DNA from: Limnanthes douglasii subsp. nivea
Lineage: Eukaryota > Streptophyta > Magnoliopsida > Brassicales > Limnanthaceae
NCBI GenBank assembly: GCA_036936605.1
Contig: JAUPFV010000048.1
Coordinates: 193,501 to 257,500 of the forward strand
DNA: 64,000 bases
Direction of reading: 5' to 3'
The translations under genes and the position numbers were made by a program. Under the pieces are notes generated by a model, which did no database searches, was not told the DNA's origin, and was given only the letters and a program-made list of their open reading frames with translations. Shown piece by piece: positions 8,818 to 20,892 of the stretch. Each line of letters opens with the position of its first letter. Position 1 is the first letter of the stretch.

Positions 8818-9354
8818 GTAGCCCCCCAGTCCTAGTAAAAATAGTTTTACTGAGATTGTAAAGAAGTCTTTATTGCCTCCTCGAACGTCTCTTCTTCGAA
8901 GAACTTTTCCTCAACCGAAAAATTTCCTCCTCGAAAATGCTTTAGACCAATACTTCAAATGCTACACACCCCTTCGAAAAAGCATCTCTTCGAAAAAACA
9001 TCCCTTCGATTATAAACTTCTTTTACCTCATATTAACCAGTGTAGCCCCCCAATTCTTGCAATGTCTTAGAAAGAACAAGCCTAGTACGTGAAAACTTGG
9101 CCCATCGGAATTTGTTCTGTGAGTGTATTGCAGCCACTATAATTCGACGATGAGACATTGCAATGATTGGCTGAAAAAAGGGGGCATGACATCAGCAGTC
9201 ATGCTTCCGTGTCAGAGTATCTTTAGAGAGATCATGGCTCTGCAACTTCTCCCACGCCTCTGTCAGCAATCTTTGACCTAAGGTACCCATAATGCCCCTA
9301 GGAAAACAAAGAAATGTCCCCAGGCCCTTTTTCCCTAGAAGCCCATTTGGCTTC
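8818..9354. other. Upstream region of antisense gene, TatW-2
   Basis: It starts with the polypurine tract GTAGCCCCCCAGTCCTAG (read on plus) and contains several TTCGAAGA/TCCTCGAA words. No coding frame is supported. A second near-identical copy lies inverted at 16961-17816. Confidence 0.7.
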
Positions 9355-9362
9355 TATAAATA
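9355..9362 (+). promoter_or_regulatory. TATA box of the antisense gene (TatW-2)
   Basis: TATAAATA lies about 50 bp before the conserved N-terminal codons and matches the box in the other elements. Confidence 0.6.
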
Positions 9363-9406
9363 CTCACCTCCTTCATTAATAACTCAAAATTTCTAGAGAG
9401 ATAAAG

Positions 9407-12047
9407 TTGTCTTACAAACCTCGTCGGATTCCGGAGTGGCTCCTTATTAGCAAAAAATTCGAAGAAAGAGTCGCTGCTGGTGAATACACAGAGCCTCTGC
9501 CTCCACCTGCTGTGACTACATTCTACGGTTAGTGGCCCCTCCTGCAAAATCAACGACCATTATGCCCCTCCAGATATCTTATCAGAACCACATCAGCAAC
9601 CAGACTACCCCCAAAGAAATAGGGAAAGAGAAGTACCACAAACAATATTCAGGAAAAAGAAAGAGACACCACAAAGACAAACATTCGCAGGAGCGCAAGC
9701 GTTTAAAAGACGTACCACCAACCACCCCTGAGGCTCCTCGAATTGTGGCAGTTGACCCTCCTCTTCCGAGGACCGGAGATCCTGTGTCAAGCCGTCCAGC
9801 TACTCCATCCATAACAGGAAATGAGACTCCCCGGTTTTCTCCAGGACAGACCGTGGCTACCGAGGCGGAGATTCAAGATTTGCGCAACAAAGCCCTAGGT
9901 GCTAAAGGAAAAGCTATCTCCTCGGATAATCCTGAGTCGTCTATTCAAGCCACTCACGTTGCATATAGGAATAATGTCGTTGAAATTCCTGCTGAGTCCT
10001 CTGGTGAACATCCTACCGCCCCGAACAATCCTGATCCAAACACTCAAGCCATTCAGACCACAAGTCTAGACAAACAAATTGAAGTCCCAGCAGAGTCCTC
10101 TAGCCAAACGCATACTTCTTTTCCAACGATATCCGAAGAGCAAGCGGAATGTATTTCCCCTAAATCAAAAGGTGATGTAACACTTCCCCATAGAACTCGA
10201 TGCCATCATGGCCAACAATATTCGAGGGATTGAGAATAAGCATGTTGTTGCTCTTTACAATATATCGTACAAGTATTTCTCTCCCTTAGAAGAAATGTTA
10301 CTTCGTACTCGTTGGTACATTCCTTCGTATATCAACATCAGATTCCCCTTCGAAGGAGAGACTCCACTATCCGTTAGGGATCATGAGCTTGTTGTTTACA
10401 CTGAAATCATGAATTGGGGACTAAGATTTCCTTTAGACCCCTTCTTCATCGAGTATTTTGCTAAGATTGATCTTTTCCCTTCTCAAGCTGGACCCAACAT
10501 ATGGTTCACATTAATTGCATGCATCATGGCCTCGAGAATTTCAGGCCAAGACTTTTCCTTGGAGCAGTTCATCGGATTATCCGGGTTGTCTAGGAACCCA
10601 TACTTCCCATTCTACTCATTGACTTTTAACCGAAGGCAGAAAGTGCTAAAAGATTTGCTAGAGGCTGACAAGAAATGGAGACAACAATTTATCTTCTTCT
10701 CAGGACATTGGGAGACAGGCTCTGAAGCGACCCCTTCGAGCCCTCACAAATTAGCTCTTCTGTGGACCAATAAATGTAAGTCTTCGAACAACTTTACTTA
10801 TGATAGTCCTTCAAATAGTGAGAATCTAACTTATCATTTTTGTAGCTATGACTGGCATTTCCAAGTCATATGCTGATCATGTGGAAAGTGCCACTACTAT
10901 TTTTACCAAGCTCAATGAATGGGCCAAAGAGAAATAGGAGAACCGATTTTGCTTGTGCTTCGGGGACAACAATATGGCTCTGAGCAGACTGTGGAGGTTA
11001 AATCCACTTGATCGAGTGTCTTTGAAAGAGTTGATGACCCTTCCTTCCCAAGATGAGGTGTTTGAACGAGTAACAAAGAAGGATATAGTGATATATCTTC
11101 CGAAGCGTGCTCGTGCATAGAGTCATCGAGATGGATCCGATGAGGAACTTCCTGCTAAGGAACAACAACCACCGCTAGAAGTGGCCATCGTCCCGGTTTC
11201 AGCCTCCTCGGACAACGGAGTGACTCCCAATCCTGACCCTTCCCCAAAAATGGCCATTCACCCTCGGAAGAAGAAAAGCTTGAAAGCCAAAGGGAAAGAA
11301 AAGGCTACCTTAGAGCCTATCCAAGACCTGTACGAGGACAGCAGACTTTTCAAAATGACGCCCCCGAACCGGCCGAGGAGATTGGAGATCAAAGGGCACT
11401 GGGTGAGTCTAAACATGAAATGGGAGATAACTCTCCCAAACAGAACTCCAACTTAACACCTAGCACTCCTCGTACCCAAGCTTCACATCCAGATCCCTTG
11501 GAGGAGCCCCCAATACTTGATCCAGTGCCGATGCCTCGAAGTAAAACTTTCCAACATGTTGATATTGAAATTCTCGAGGAGGAATCATCAGATTTTGACG
11601 TTGTTGGCCTTGGCTCTCCCAGCAGCTCCTTTGAAATTCCCCATGATGACGAATTCTCACTAAGTATGCGTAGTCTGCTGCACACCTCTGTTATTAGGGG
11701 AAAGAAGATGGCACACTTGGAGAACAGATAATATCACTACAAGTTCAAAGCTTCCTTGTTAGCTGCACAACTTGAAGAAGCCAAAAAGCAACATGCGATT
11801 GGGGAAAGCCAAGCAGATGCACTATATGAGAAATTATCTGCCTCAGAGAACTATGTCATCATGCTGGAGAGGTGCTGCCAGGAGGAGATGGACCTCTATC
11901 AGAAAAAGATCGAGGGCCAAGAGAAAATCATTATGGAGTATCAAAAGACTGAAGAAATAGCGCGCAAGGGTTTCAATGATTGTTGCAATGATTATGAAAT
12001 AGTCTACAAAAATAGGGAGCACTTGGCAAAGCGCCTCATCCTTGTAC
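9407..12047 (+). pseudogene. Antisense gene of TatW-2, broken (exons 9407-10775 and 10846-12047)
   Basis: The N-terminal codons begin at TTG 9407 where TatW-1 has CTG. Exon 1 carries a TAG where TatW-3 has TCG (near 9530) and a one-base insertion in a C run near 10190. The PF04195-like domain is readable at 10208-10775 (IRFPFEGETPLSV, VVYTEIMNWGL). The 70-bp intron 10776-10845 has GTAAGT and TTTTTGTAG. Exon 2 has TGG to TAG at about 10935 and a later coiled-coil part (11756-12047). At about 12048 the reading passes straight into reversed pol, so the gene's 3' end, the tandem repeats and integrase were lost in one deletion. Confidence 0.8.
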
Positions 12048-14150
12048 AGCACGCCTCCCAGCATGATATACTCATGAGACTTGAATCTGATTTTCCTAGC
12101 CTCGTACTTTTCGACGGGTAAAGTATCATTTTCTAAGAAGACAATGATGGCTGACCTCCAATCATCTTTGATCATATTGCTCTCCTTGCAAACGTTCATT
12201 GCAGGCTCCGCATCAATCATGATCAAAGGATGTTCCTGAATCAAGACCCATGGGTATCCCTCCGTTCGTGAGGCGGAGGCCAAAGAATCTGGGACAACAT
12301 TTGACTCCCTTCGAATATGTTCATACTTGACTTCCTCAAACTCATATACCAAATCTTTTAATGCTTTCAAATACTGTATCAGCTTATCTTTTCTGGCCTC
12401 AGACTCTCCCAAAACTTGGTTTATCACTAACTGCGAATCGCTGATAAGTTTAACCTTTTTGGCCCCACATATTTGAGCTAAACGCAAGCCCGCTAACGCA
12501 TCTTCATACTCCGCTTCATTGTTGGTTGCCTTAAACCCAAATCGAATAGCTTGGAACATAGCTATCCCTTCTGGAGAAATCAACTGGACACCCGCCCCAC
12601 TTCCAGAAATGTTCGACCCGCAATCCGTTTGTACCAACCATTCCGTTTCATCAAAATGGTCACTGACCTCTTTATTGCCGTTCGAGGCTCAAATGCTGTG
12701 TCAAAATCTCCTAGTTCTACTGACCGTTTAGTCATCCTCCCAGAGATATCAGGCCTCTGTAACAAACCCTTTAGGGGAAAAGTTGTCCGAACAATTATAG
12801 GATGTGCATGGAAGTATGGTCTCATCTTTCGAGCCGCCGTTACCAAAGCCAATGTTACCTTCTCCAACTTAAGATATCGCTTTTCCGCATCCAACAAACT
12901 CTTACTGACATAATAGATAGGTTTCAAAAGAGATTCTTCTTCGCGAAGTAGAACAACACTGACAACACATTTTGACACTGCTACATAGATAATCAAATTT
13001 TCCCCCAACAACGGTTTAGACAGTATATAAGGGGATGTCAAATATTCCTAAATTTTGCGAAAAGCTGCTGAGCACTCATCAGTCCAATTAAATTGTTTGG
13101 CCTTTCGTAATACAAAGGTGCACATTTATCCAAGGATCGAGAAATGAACCTGTTCAATGCTGCCAATCTTCCTGTCAAGATTTGGACTTCCTTGATATTT
13201 CAAGGTGGATTCATAGTGATTAAAGCCTTTATTTGATCCGGGTTAGCCTCGATACCTCTCTCACTGATCATATACCCGAGGAACTTACCCGATCGCATCC
13301 CAAAAACACACTTTTCTGGGTTCAGTTTCAAGTTGACCTTACTCAAATTATTGAAAGTTTCTTCCAGGTTAGCAAAGTGATCCTCGTCCTGCAAACTCTT
13401 GACTAACATATCATCGATATATGCTTCAATATTCCTGCCAATCTGTTCCTCAAAGGTTTTGTTGACCAAGCGCTGATAAGTTGCCCCCGTGTTTTCCATG
13501 CCGAATGGCATAACCTTATAGCAGTATAATCCTCTCCCGGTAATAAACGAAGTGCTTTCTTCATCATTAATGTCAAACCAGATTTGATTGTACCCAGAAT
13601 ACGCGTCCATGCAGGACAACAATCTATTTCCTGAAGTCGAATCCACTAACTGATCAATACGTGGCGCCGGAAACGGATCTTTGGGACAAGCTTTGTTTAA
13701 ATCTGTAAAGTCAACGCACATTCTCCACTTGCCATTCTTTTTCCTAACCAGGACCGGATTCGATGCCCATGCAGGATAATGCAACCCACGAATATGGCCT
13801 ATACTTAACAACCTCTCCACTTCCAAAAGAATAGTTGTAGCCTTTTCCCGAGAAACGTGTCTCCTCTTCTGGATAATGGGTCTAACATCAAGTTGTACCG
13901 CAAGTTTATGACATATGACCTCCGATGGTACTCCCGTGACTACCTGTGCACACCAAGAAAACATATCGAGTTTGTTAGATAAAAATGCAATTAATCTCTC
14001 TCTGAACTCAGAAGAAAGTTTTTCTCCGATCTTCAAAGATGTGCCACTCTCAAATTCATGTGCCTCGGAATCTTCTTTCGGGACCAGAAATCCGGGGGTC
14101 TCCCTCGGATCATCACATGGGATGACTTTGGAGGAAGGCCCCTTTAATTT
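12048..14150 (-). pseudogene. pol: TatW-2 pol remnant: RT, RNase H, second RNase H; integrase deleted
   Basis: On the minus strand RT is readable at 14036-13200, with FTDLNKACPKDPFP, YSGYNQI and the catalytic YIDDMLVKS. Native RNase H follows to about 12650 and the second RNase H to 12048, starting QTDCGSN (DGG changed to DCG). Frameshifts near 13040-13200 separate RT from RNase H. Integrase is absent because of the deletion joining 12048 to the antisense exon. The element is not autonomous. Confidence 0.85.
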
Positions 14151-14153
14151 CTA
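14145..14153 (-). promoter_or_regulatory. gag-pro/RT stop codon with readthrough-like context (UAG AAA UUA)
   Basis: The minus strand reads GCA TAG AAA TTA AAG. TatW-0, TatW-4 and one TatW-3 copy have TAG CAA TTA at the same site. RT continues in the same frame. Confidence 0.65.
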
Positions 14154-16590
14154 TGCTTTATCTGACACTTCTCCTCGAACTCCCTTCAAGGATAAAGCTA
14201 TCTGGTAATATTCGCGGGCCATTTTTTGGTTACTTCTAATTATCCTGACATTGTTGCCTACCACATACTTTAAACACTGATGTACCGTCGAAATTACACC
14301 ATGCATTCGGGACACTGATATACCGTCGAAATTACACCATGCATTCCACCTCTCTCTCGAATGGCCCACGACACAACTCGACCACACAATGAAATTCTCC
14401 AACTACTACTGCTGTGGCACCGGTAAAACCTACTATGGTTCTGTCGGAACATCGTATGACTGGTGGGTCAGAAATTCTCCTGTAAGTGCTCATAAATAAG
14501 ATATTTGCTGAGCTTCCTGTATCGATAAGTATCTTCTGAACTTGATCCCCAGCGATGCCCGCAGCAATCACCACAGCATCCTTATGCGGGCCGGCAACAT
14601 TCCGCATATCATCATCGTCAAAATAAATTATGGGGGAGGGTAATCGGTGCATTTGTGCGAACACCCCCGCTTTGATCAGGGTAGTCAGGTTGACCATGTG
14701 CCTCTTCCGCGAGCTATTGAAGTTTATTGCAATAGTATATCCTCCAAAGATTTCCAGTGAATCAAAGAAAGTAAAGAGGTTGTTCACCCTCCCTCTCGGA
14801 ATAACCTCTTCCACCATATTCACATTGTTCCTCCCTTCCTTGAGATCCAAATACTCTTGTTCAATGTCAAAATCATCGACCTCTTCGAAAATTACCATGG
14901 CTGTATTAGTGTTCTTTGGAACAGCTTTCACCACCGCATTTTTCTGGGAGTGCTTTTTGACAAACTCCAACAACATTCCATTCTCGATCAGAGCTTGCAC
15001 TTCTTTTTTCAAAGCTATGCAGTCCTTGGTGTCGTGCCCAATATCCTCGTGATACTTGCAATATTTGTTAACGTTTTTACTTTCTCTCGGAGTCTGTATA
15101 GGAAAAGGTTTCCTGAATGGTATTGTGGATCTCTCCATGTCAAATATAGCAACAAAATTTTCCGTTAACTCCACAAAATAGTCCGGTCGCACCCACTTAT
15201 TCGACATTGGTCTGGTTCCTTGATTGTAATTTTGCTGGTTGCCATAGTACTGTGGGTTTGTTTTCTGCCTCGGTGGATATTGACCCGTACTTTTGGCCTG
15301 AATATTGGCACGGGGCCCTTGGCTGCTCGGCTTAGATCTCTAAAACTGATTCTGATCCAATTGATCCCCGGATCCTTTCTCTGATGCCTGAGTCTTCTCC
15401 ACCAGAATTCTCTTCTCAACCTGATCCAACAATGCTCCGAAGGTCATGGCCTGACTCTCCGCCACCGTATCCTTCAATAATCCGGGGAGTAGGCCCATCC
15501 TGAAAGCTGCAAGTGCCACTGAGTCTTTACAATACTCCATGTCCGTTTTTGTTTTGACAAACCGATTGGTGTAATTCTTCAAGCTCTCCCCAACCTTTTG
15601 TCTACAATAGATTATCGTGTCTCCCTTAGCTCTGAACCTTTTGCTCCCCACAAAGTGTTGTCTAAAGATATTCCAGAACATTTCGAAATTCTTTATCGAG
15701 CCCTGCGGAAACCTATTATACCATTTGGAAGCTACCCCCTTGAAGGTGTGAGAAAACGCTCTACACAATAATTTGTTATCGTCGTCGAAATTAATCATGA
15801 AGTTTTTGAATTATTCGATGTGATTATACGGGTCTTGTGTCCCATCGAACTTTTCTAACTTCGAGATATCGAAATGCTTTGGGAGGTTTCCCACCAAGAT
15901 GTCTAGGGACAAAGGAGAAGCTCTCCGATTGTAACCCGTACGATAAACATTGGATCTTAAATTTTCGTTGCTCGGAAAATACAATACTTCCTCGGATGGT
16001 AGAGTATACTGATGCTGCCACTCCAAATTTCGCGGGCCCATGTCTTCTTTTCTAACAGAAAACTTCGCTTGGCCATAAGTCCGCTCATCAACCTGAGCAC
16101 GGTAACTCTTCTCCCTTGGAGACTTCCTCTCCGAGCGTCTTCCCCTTTGGTAATCATCGTGTCCTCGGCCGTGTTTTTTCTTTCAGTGACTTTTCCTAGG
16201 AGATGACTCCGACGAACTATATCGAGAATAATTGCTCGAGTCAGACGAATCCAAATGTCTTTTTTCTCTCCTCCTCGACGATCGCCGTTCGTATCCTTTG
16301 TATCTATCGTCCCTGTTTTTAGGATGAAAATCGGTTTCGCGCTCCTCTTTTCCACTAGCTGGCTCCCTCCTTATCTCGGAACGAAGATTTTCCTGTACGG
16401 TTTCCTTTTCTGCATTCAATCTTTCGATCTCTAGCAACATTTCATTCCTTCGAGCCAGCAGGTCTGAGTCATCGAAAGTGTCTCTGACTTGCTGGCCCCT
16501 ATGCGCCTCGTACTCCATGTCATTCTGATAGTCATCCCCCACTAGGTTCTCCTCGCAATTGTTGACAAAATCGTCCCCTTGTTCTTCCAT
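14151..16590 (-). pseudogene. TatW-2 gag-protease, frameshifted
   Basis: Gag starts probably at the ATG at 16590 (MEEQGDD); the frame is open upstream through the primer binding site but without ATG. A basic, Ser/Arg-rich N-terminus is followed by the capsid domain (FKGVASKWYNRFPQGS, CRQKVGESLKNYTNRFV). A zinc-knuckle-like CKYHEDIGHDTKDC comes next, then protease with ILIDTGSSANILF and the intact DTG. Frameshifts fall near 16183, 15811, 15340 and 15200, and a 45-bp duplication with damage occurs at 14280-14345. Confidence 0.85.
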
Positions 16591-16649
16591 AGTTTTCCTC
16601 GGAATATGAACTATTTCCAGGAAGCGGTTGTCGTCAGAACGATCTTCGT

Positions 16650-16667
16650 TTCCCACAGACGGCGCCA
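16650..16667 (-). other. Primer binding site, TatW-2
   Basis: The minus strand reads TGGCGCCGTCTGTGGGAA one base inside the LTR. The same 18 bases occur at 53931-53948 in TatW-4. TGGCGCC is the usual start of tRNA-primed sites in plant gypsy elements; I do not assign the tRNA. Confidence 0.75.
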
Positions 16668-16668
16668 C

Positions 16669-16960
16669 TGAAGAGTTTTGAGAATGGCCGGGGGTGATTT
16701 TACAATACGAGTATATCTTAGTGCCAATATTATCTGAACCACTTTCTTTAGGAGCTTTTTTTAGAGAGAGAAATTGAGAGCTTAGCTTAAGTAGAGAGAG
16801 AAAGTAATATTATATTCATCTTGGTGTGTGGTCCTTTTATAGTACAATTGTGGGTCCCACATGCTTTAATTCCCGATTATTAAACTTTTGGTCCCTGTAT
16901 TTTTTCTTCTTCTTATTTTAACTATTTTTTAACTAGTCTATACACTTTTCCCCTAACATA
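16669..16960 (-). repeat. Truncated internal LTR of TatW-2 (U5, R and part of U3)
   Basis: It matches the first 290 bp or so of the 8409 LTR, then stops after CCCTAACATA and passes into an inverted fragment of the 3' region at 16961. It lies next to the primer binding site, so it is the 5' LTR of the gag end. Confidence 0.85.
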
Positions 16961-17816
16961 AGTCACAGCAGGTGGAGGCTGAGGCTCTGTGTATTCACCA
17001 GCAGCAACTCTTTCTTCGAATTTTTTGCTAATAAGGAGCCACTCTGGAATCCGACGAGGTTTGTAAGCCAGCTTTCTCTCTCTAGAAATTTTTGGTGGAA
17101 AGTTTGAGTTATTAATGAAGGAGGTGAGTATTTATAGAAGCCAAATGGGCTTCTAGGGAAAAAAGGGCCTGGGGACATTTCCTATTGTTTGCCTAGGGAC
17201 ATTATGGGTACCCTAGGTCAAAGATTGCTGACAGAGGCGTGGGAGAAGTTGCAGATCCATGATCTCTCTAAAGATACTTTGACACGAAAGCATGACTGCT
17301 GATGTCATGCCCCCTTTTTCAGCTAATCATTGCAATGTCTCATCGTCGAATTATAGTGGCTGCGATATACTCACAGAACAAATTCCGATGGGCCAAGTTT
17401 TCACGTACTAGGCTTGTCCTTACTAAGACATTGCAAGGATTGGGGGCTACACTGGTTAATATGAGGTAAAAGAAGTTTATAATCCAAGGGATGTTTTTTC
17501 GAAGAGATGCTTCTTCGAAGGGGTGTGTAGCATTTGAAGTATTGGTCTAAAGCCTTTTCGAGGAGGAAATTTTGCGGTTGAGGAAATGTTCTACACTGGT
17601 TAATATGAGGTAAAAGAAGTTTATAATCCAAGGGATGTTTTTTCGAAGAGATGCTTTTTCGAAGGGTTTGTAGCATTTGAAGTATTGGTCTAAAGCATTT
17701 TCGAGGAGGAAATTTTGCGGTTGAGGAAACGTTCTTCGAAGAAGAGACGTTCGAGGAGGCAATAAAGACTTCTTTACAGTCACAGTAAAACTATTTTTAC
17801 TAGGACTAGGGGCTAC
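16961..17816 (+). repeat. Inverted copy of TatW-2 3' region (start of antisense gene and its upstream DNA)
   Basis: Read on the minus strand it matches 8818-9530: polypurine tract side, TTCGAA-rich part, antisense TATA box, and the N-terminal codons with CTG GCT TAC AAA CCT. It is in the opposite orientation to the rest of TatW-2 and is joined to the broken LTR with at most one base of shared sequence. Confidence 0.85.
17447..17735. repeat. About 145-bp tandem duplication inside the inverted segment
   Basis: The sequence starting ACACTGGTTAATATGAGGTA occurs at 17447 and again at about 17592, each time followed by the same TTCGAAGAGATGC stretch. The left copy of this region (8880-9040) has a single unit. 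Confidence 0.8.
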
Positions 17817-18225
17817 TAATAAGGAAGAATAAAAGACATGGAGAAAATTGTAAAAAAGAAGTCTGACAGGAGAAAATTGTGAAGTAGAAGTATGGTAGGA
17901 GAAAAATTCAAAGAGGAAATTATGTTTGGGGAAAAGTGTATAGACTATTTAAGAAATAGTTAAACTGAGAAGAAGAAAAGATATATGGACCAAAAGTGTA
18001 ATAATCGGGAATTAAAGCGTATGGGACCCGCAATTGTACTATAAAAAGACCACACACGCTTCACAGATCCCAAAATGAATAGAATATTACTTTCTCTCTG
18101 TACTTAAGATAAGCTCTCACTTTACCTCTCTAAAAAAGGCTCCTAAACAAAGTGGTTCAGATAATATTGGCACTAAGATATACTCGTATTACAAAATCAC
18201 CCCCGGACATTCTCAAAACTCTTCA
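17817..18225 (+). repeat. Right LTR of TatW-2 (409 bp), inverted relative to the left one
   Basis: It runs from TAATAAGG (TG changed to TA) to AAACTCTTCA. Its 409 bp equal the left LTR in length. The outer end is the U5 end, and AGTTA follows. Confidence 0.9.
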
Positions 18226-18230
18226 AGTTA
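18226..18230. other. Target site duplication, right (AGTTA)
   Basis: This is a perfect copy of 8404-8408. TatW-0 gag resumes at 18231. Confidence 0.9.
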
Positions 18231-19433
18231 GAGAAGAATCAGTTCCAAAGATCTCTTAGTGTTTCTAGTAAGGCTAATGTGGCATCCAAAGTAGTTAATC
18301 AATATCCTCTGAGGCCAAAGATGAATCAACAAGATTATATTACACAGGAAGGAGTGAGACCAATATCCAACAAGTGGATTCTCCTGAATCATTTTACAGA
18401 GTTAATTGAATGCCTGGCTACTGTGTTTGATAAGACGCGAAACAATGTGTAATTTCACAAACCTTTCCAATTCAGACTCCAAGGGAGAATAGTATTAGCA
18501 GATGCTCTAAGTATCATAAGGATGTGGGGCATGATATACTCCAAGGAATGCATAGCATTAAAAAAATCAGGTATTAATTGATAATGAGAAGTTTACAGAT
18601 TTTGTTAAGAAGCATACATAGAAATATCTAACTGGCAAAGATGCATTAAAGGAGGAAATCACAATGATAATTTTTGACAAAGTTGATTTGTTTGATGTAG
18701 CAACAGAGTACTTCGACCCAAAGGAAGGAAGGAATGATAGTAGCATTATGGAAGAGGTAGTCCCTCGAAAACAAGTTAGTGATTTGTGTGCATATTTTGC
18801 ATCTTTAGCAATCTTTGGAGGTGATATTGTTGCAAAAAATTCAAATAGTTCCCGAAAAATGCACATAGTCAACTTGACAACTCAATTAGAAGTGGGAGCC
18901 TCAGCTCATGCCCATCGAATTCTTTCTCTTAAGATTATTTTTATGATGATAACATGAGGAATGGGGCAGGGCCACATCAAGATGTTGTGGTAATTGCAGC
19001 AGGAATGGCAGAAGATCATGTTCAAAGAATTTTGATTGACACAGGTAGCTCTGCCAATATTTTATTTATGAGTACTTATAAGAGTATTTCTGATCCTCAT
19101 GTAATCCGAAGGTCAGATAGAATTATAATTGGTGTAACAGCTGAAGTAGTAGGGGAATTTGAAAGTTTAGTGGAGTTGGGTCGATGGCCTTTTAGAAAAG
19201 AGATCGAAATTATTTTCATAGTGGTAGATGCGCCAACGTCTAATAACTCTATTTGTGGAAGGTCTTGGTTGTCAAAGATGCAGGGTCTTATATCTACAAG
19301 CCATCAATGTTTGAAATATGTTTTCGGGGATAACATTGGAAGGATTGGAAGCAGTCATAAAATGACAAGAGAGTGCTACAGAATTGTGTTGTCTTCAAAG
19401 CAAGTTTGGAGGGATGAGACAGAAAAAGTATAG
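18231..19433 (+). pseudogene. TatW-0 gag C-terminus and protease, broken
   Basis: NQFQRSLSVS continues gag after the TatW-2 insert. The zinc-knuckle area is decayed. From 18664 a long frame gives words shared with the other elements (EYFDPKEGRND, NSNSSRKMHIVNLTTQ), then the protease motif ILIDTGSSANILFMSTY near 19030 and GRSWLSKM. It ends at TAG 19431-19433, in the context TAG CAA TTA AAG GGG, and the frame continues with words matching the other elements up to about 19545. Confidence 0.85.
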
Positions 19434-19439
19434 CAATTA
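19431..19439 (+). promoter_or_regulatory. gag-pro stop in leaky context UAG CAA UUA (TatW-0)
   Basis: TAG CAA TTA is an exact match to the CARYYA-type readthrough context. The same nine bases end protease in TatW-4 and one TatW-3 copy although TatW-0 is far diverged from them. Confidence 0.75.
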
Positions 19440-19549
19440 AAGGGGATTTCCTCAAAAATAATGCCATTCGATGATACGAGGGAGTAATCCGGACTTTTGA
19501 TTCCCGATGAGAATTATGAAGACTATGTATATCCAGATGGAAAAGTCAC

Positions 19550-20892
19550 ATGGGGTTTGGAAATATCGGTCATGGCTGTATAAAAGTCCGAGACATTAAA
19601 ATTTAGGTAATTAGAAGTATATAAGAAAAATTTGAAAGATACATACCTTTATTGGTCCACAATAGAGAAACTTGTGAGGATTCGAAGGGGATGGCTCAGA
19701 GCCGGTCTCCTCATGTCCTAAGAAGAAATCAAATTGTTGCTTCCACTTTTTTGTAGCTTCAAGTAAATCTTTCACTATTTTTTGTCATCGACTGAATATG
19801 AGTAAGTAAAAGGGAAAGAATGGATTCTTGTCCAAACCAGACAACCCAATAAGCGCTTCCATGGAAAAGACATACCCAGAAATTCTTGACACCATGATAC
19901 ACGCCATGAGTGTATACAACATGTTGGGACCAGCTTGTGTGGGGAAAAGGTTGATCTTGGAAAAATACTCAATAAAAAGTGGGTCCAAAGAATATTTTAA
20001 CCCCCACTTCATGAACTCTGTATACACAACTAACTCGTTGTATTTTACAAACAGACGCGTCTCTCCAACGCTCGAAAAATCTAATAGTGATGTAGGTAGG
20101 AATTCCTCAACAAGTTCTTTGGATGGTCTCATCGGGTGGATTGGAGTACTTATACTTGATATTGTGTAGAATCACCAAATGTTTATTCTCGATGCCCTGG
20201 GTATTGTTGCAACCTAGGGTATCAATTTAGAGGGGACGAGTGATGTCTCCTTTAGACTTTGGAGCACATCTTGAAGAATTCTTATCGGTGAAGTCAAGAA
20301 GAGTGGCATCAGTATTGGTTTTTAGGGCTAAGGAGGACTCATCGACATTCATCTTGTCTGATTTGAGGGCATATGGTTTATTTGACTCTGAAGATTCATC
20401 AAATAACTTCATCTTGTCTTTTAGCTTAGTGGCACTAGTTTTACTGACTCAACCTCCTCATCAGCTAATGTCATTTTTTAGGCAGTTTCTTGTTCTGTTA
20501 ATCTTCGAGGAGGAATATATGGGGTGAACCTAGGGCTTTCTTGAGCAGTCATAGAAGGAGTAACAAGTAATTTCGATAACGTTTGTGTTCGTTGGAATGC
20601 TTTCTATCTTTGTGATACCACTTTATTTTGGCATATGAGCTTTTCTGATGATTGTCTTTTCCCACTGATTCGAGGCTACGTGTGCTAGAAATTTAGCAAA
20701 TAGGGTTGATGGATTAGAGCAGATATTAGAGAGGATAATGGCAGAAGAGTCTTCTGTAGGAGTCGAAATACCATAGTAAGAAATAATCGGTGGCTCAGGT
20801 TCAGGGTTGATATAAGTACCAGCAGCCTTTTCATCCTTAAACTTTTGACTAATAGACTACCACTCTGAAATCCGACGGACTCTTTGAGGCAT
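19550..20892 (-). pseudogene. TatW-0 antisense gene remnant
   Basis: Minus strand: exon 1 runs 20892-19647, the intron 19646-19576 (71 bp, AAAG|GTATGT to TATACAG), and exon 2 survives only as its first codons up to about 19550, where it is fused to gag-pro-side DNA. The PF04195-like domain is readable at 20132-19785 (VVYTEFMKWGLKYSLDPLF, GPNMLYTLMACIMVSR). Here an ATG (20892-20890) lies four codons before the conserved CGT CGG ATT, followed soon by a TAG. Several frameshifts are present. Confidence 0.75.

Larger units (their letters stand above)
8409..18225 (-). mobile_element. TatW-2, rearranged Tat element with inverted terminal LTRs
   Basis: From left to right: LTR (-) 8409-8817; 3' region with broken antisense gene (+); pol (-) lacking integrase; gag-pro (-); primer binding site; LTR (-) cut at 16960; then an inverted copy of the 3' region (16961-17816) and an LTR (+) 17817-18225. 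The terminal LTRs are both 409 bp and face opposite ways, so both outer ends are U5 ends (..CTCTTCA). A perfect 5-bp duplication, AGTTA, flanks the unit, so it was inserted in this form or its right end was replaced without disturbing the flank. Confidence 0.85.
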
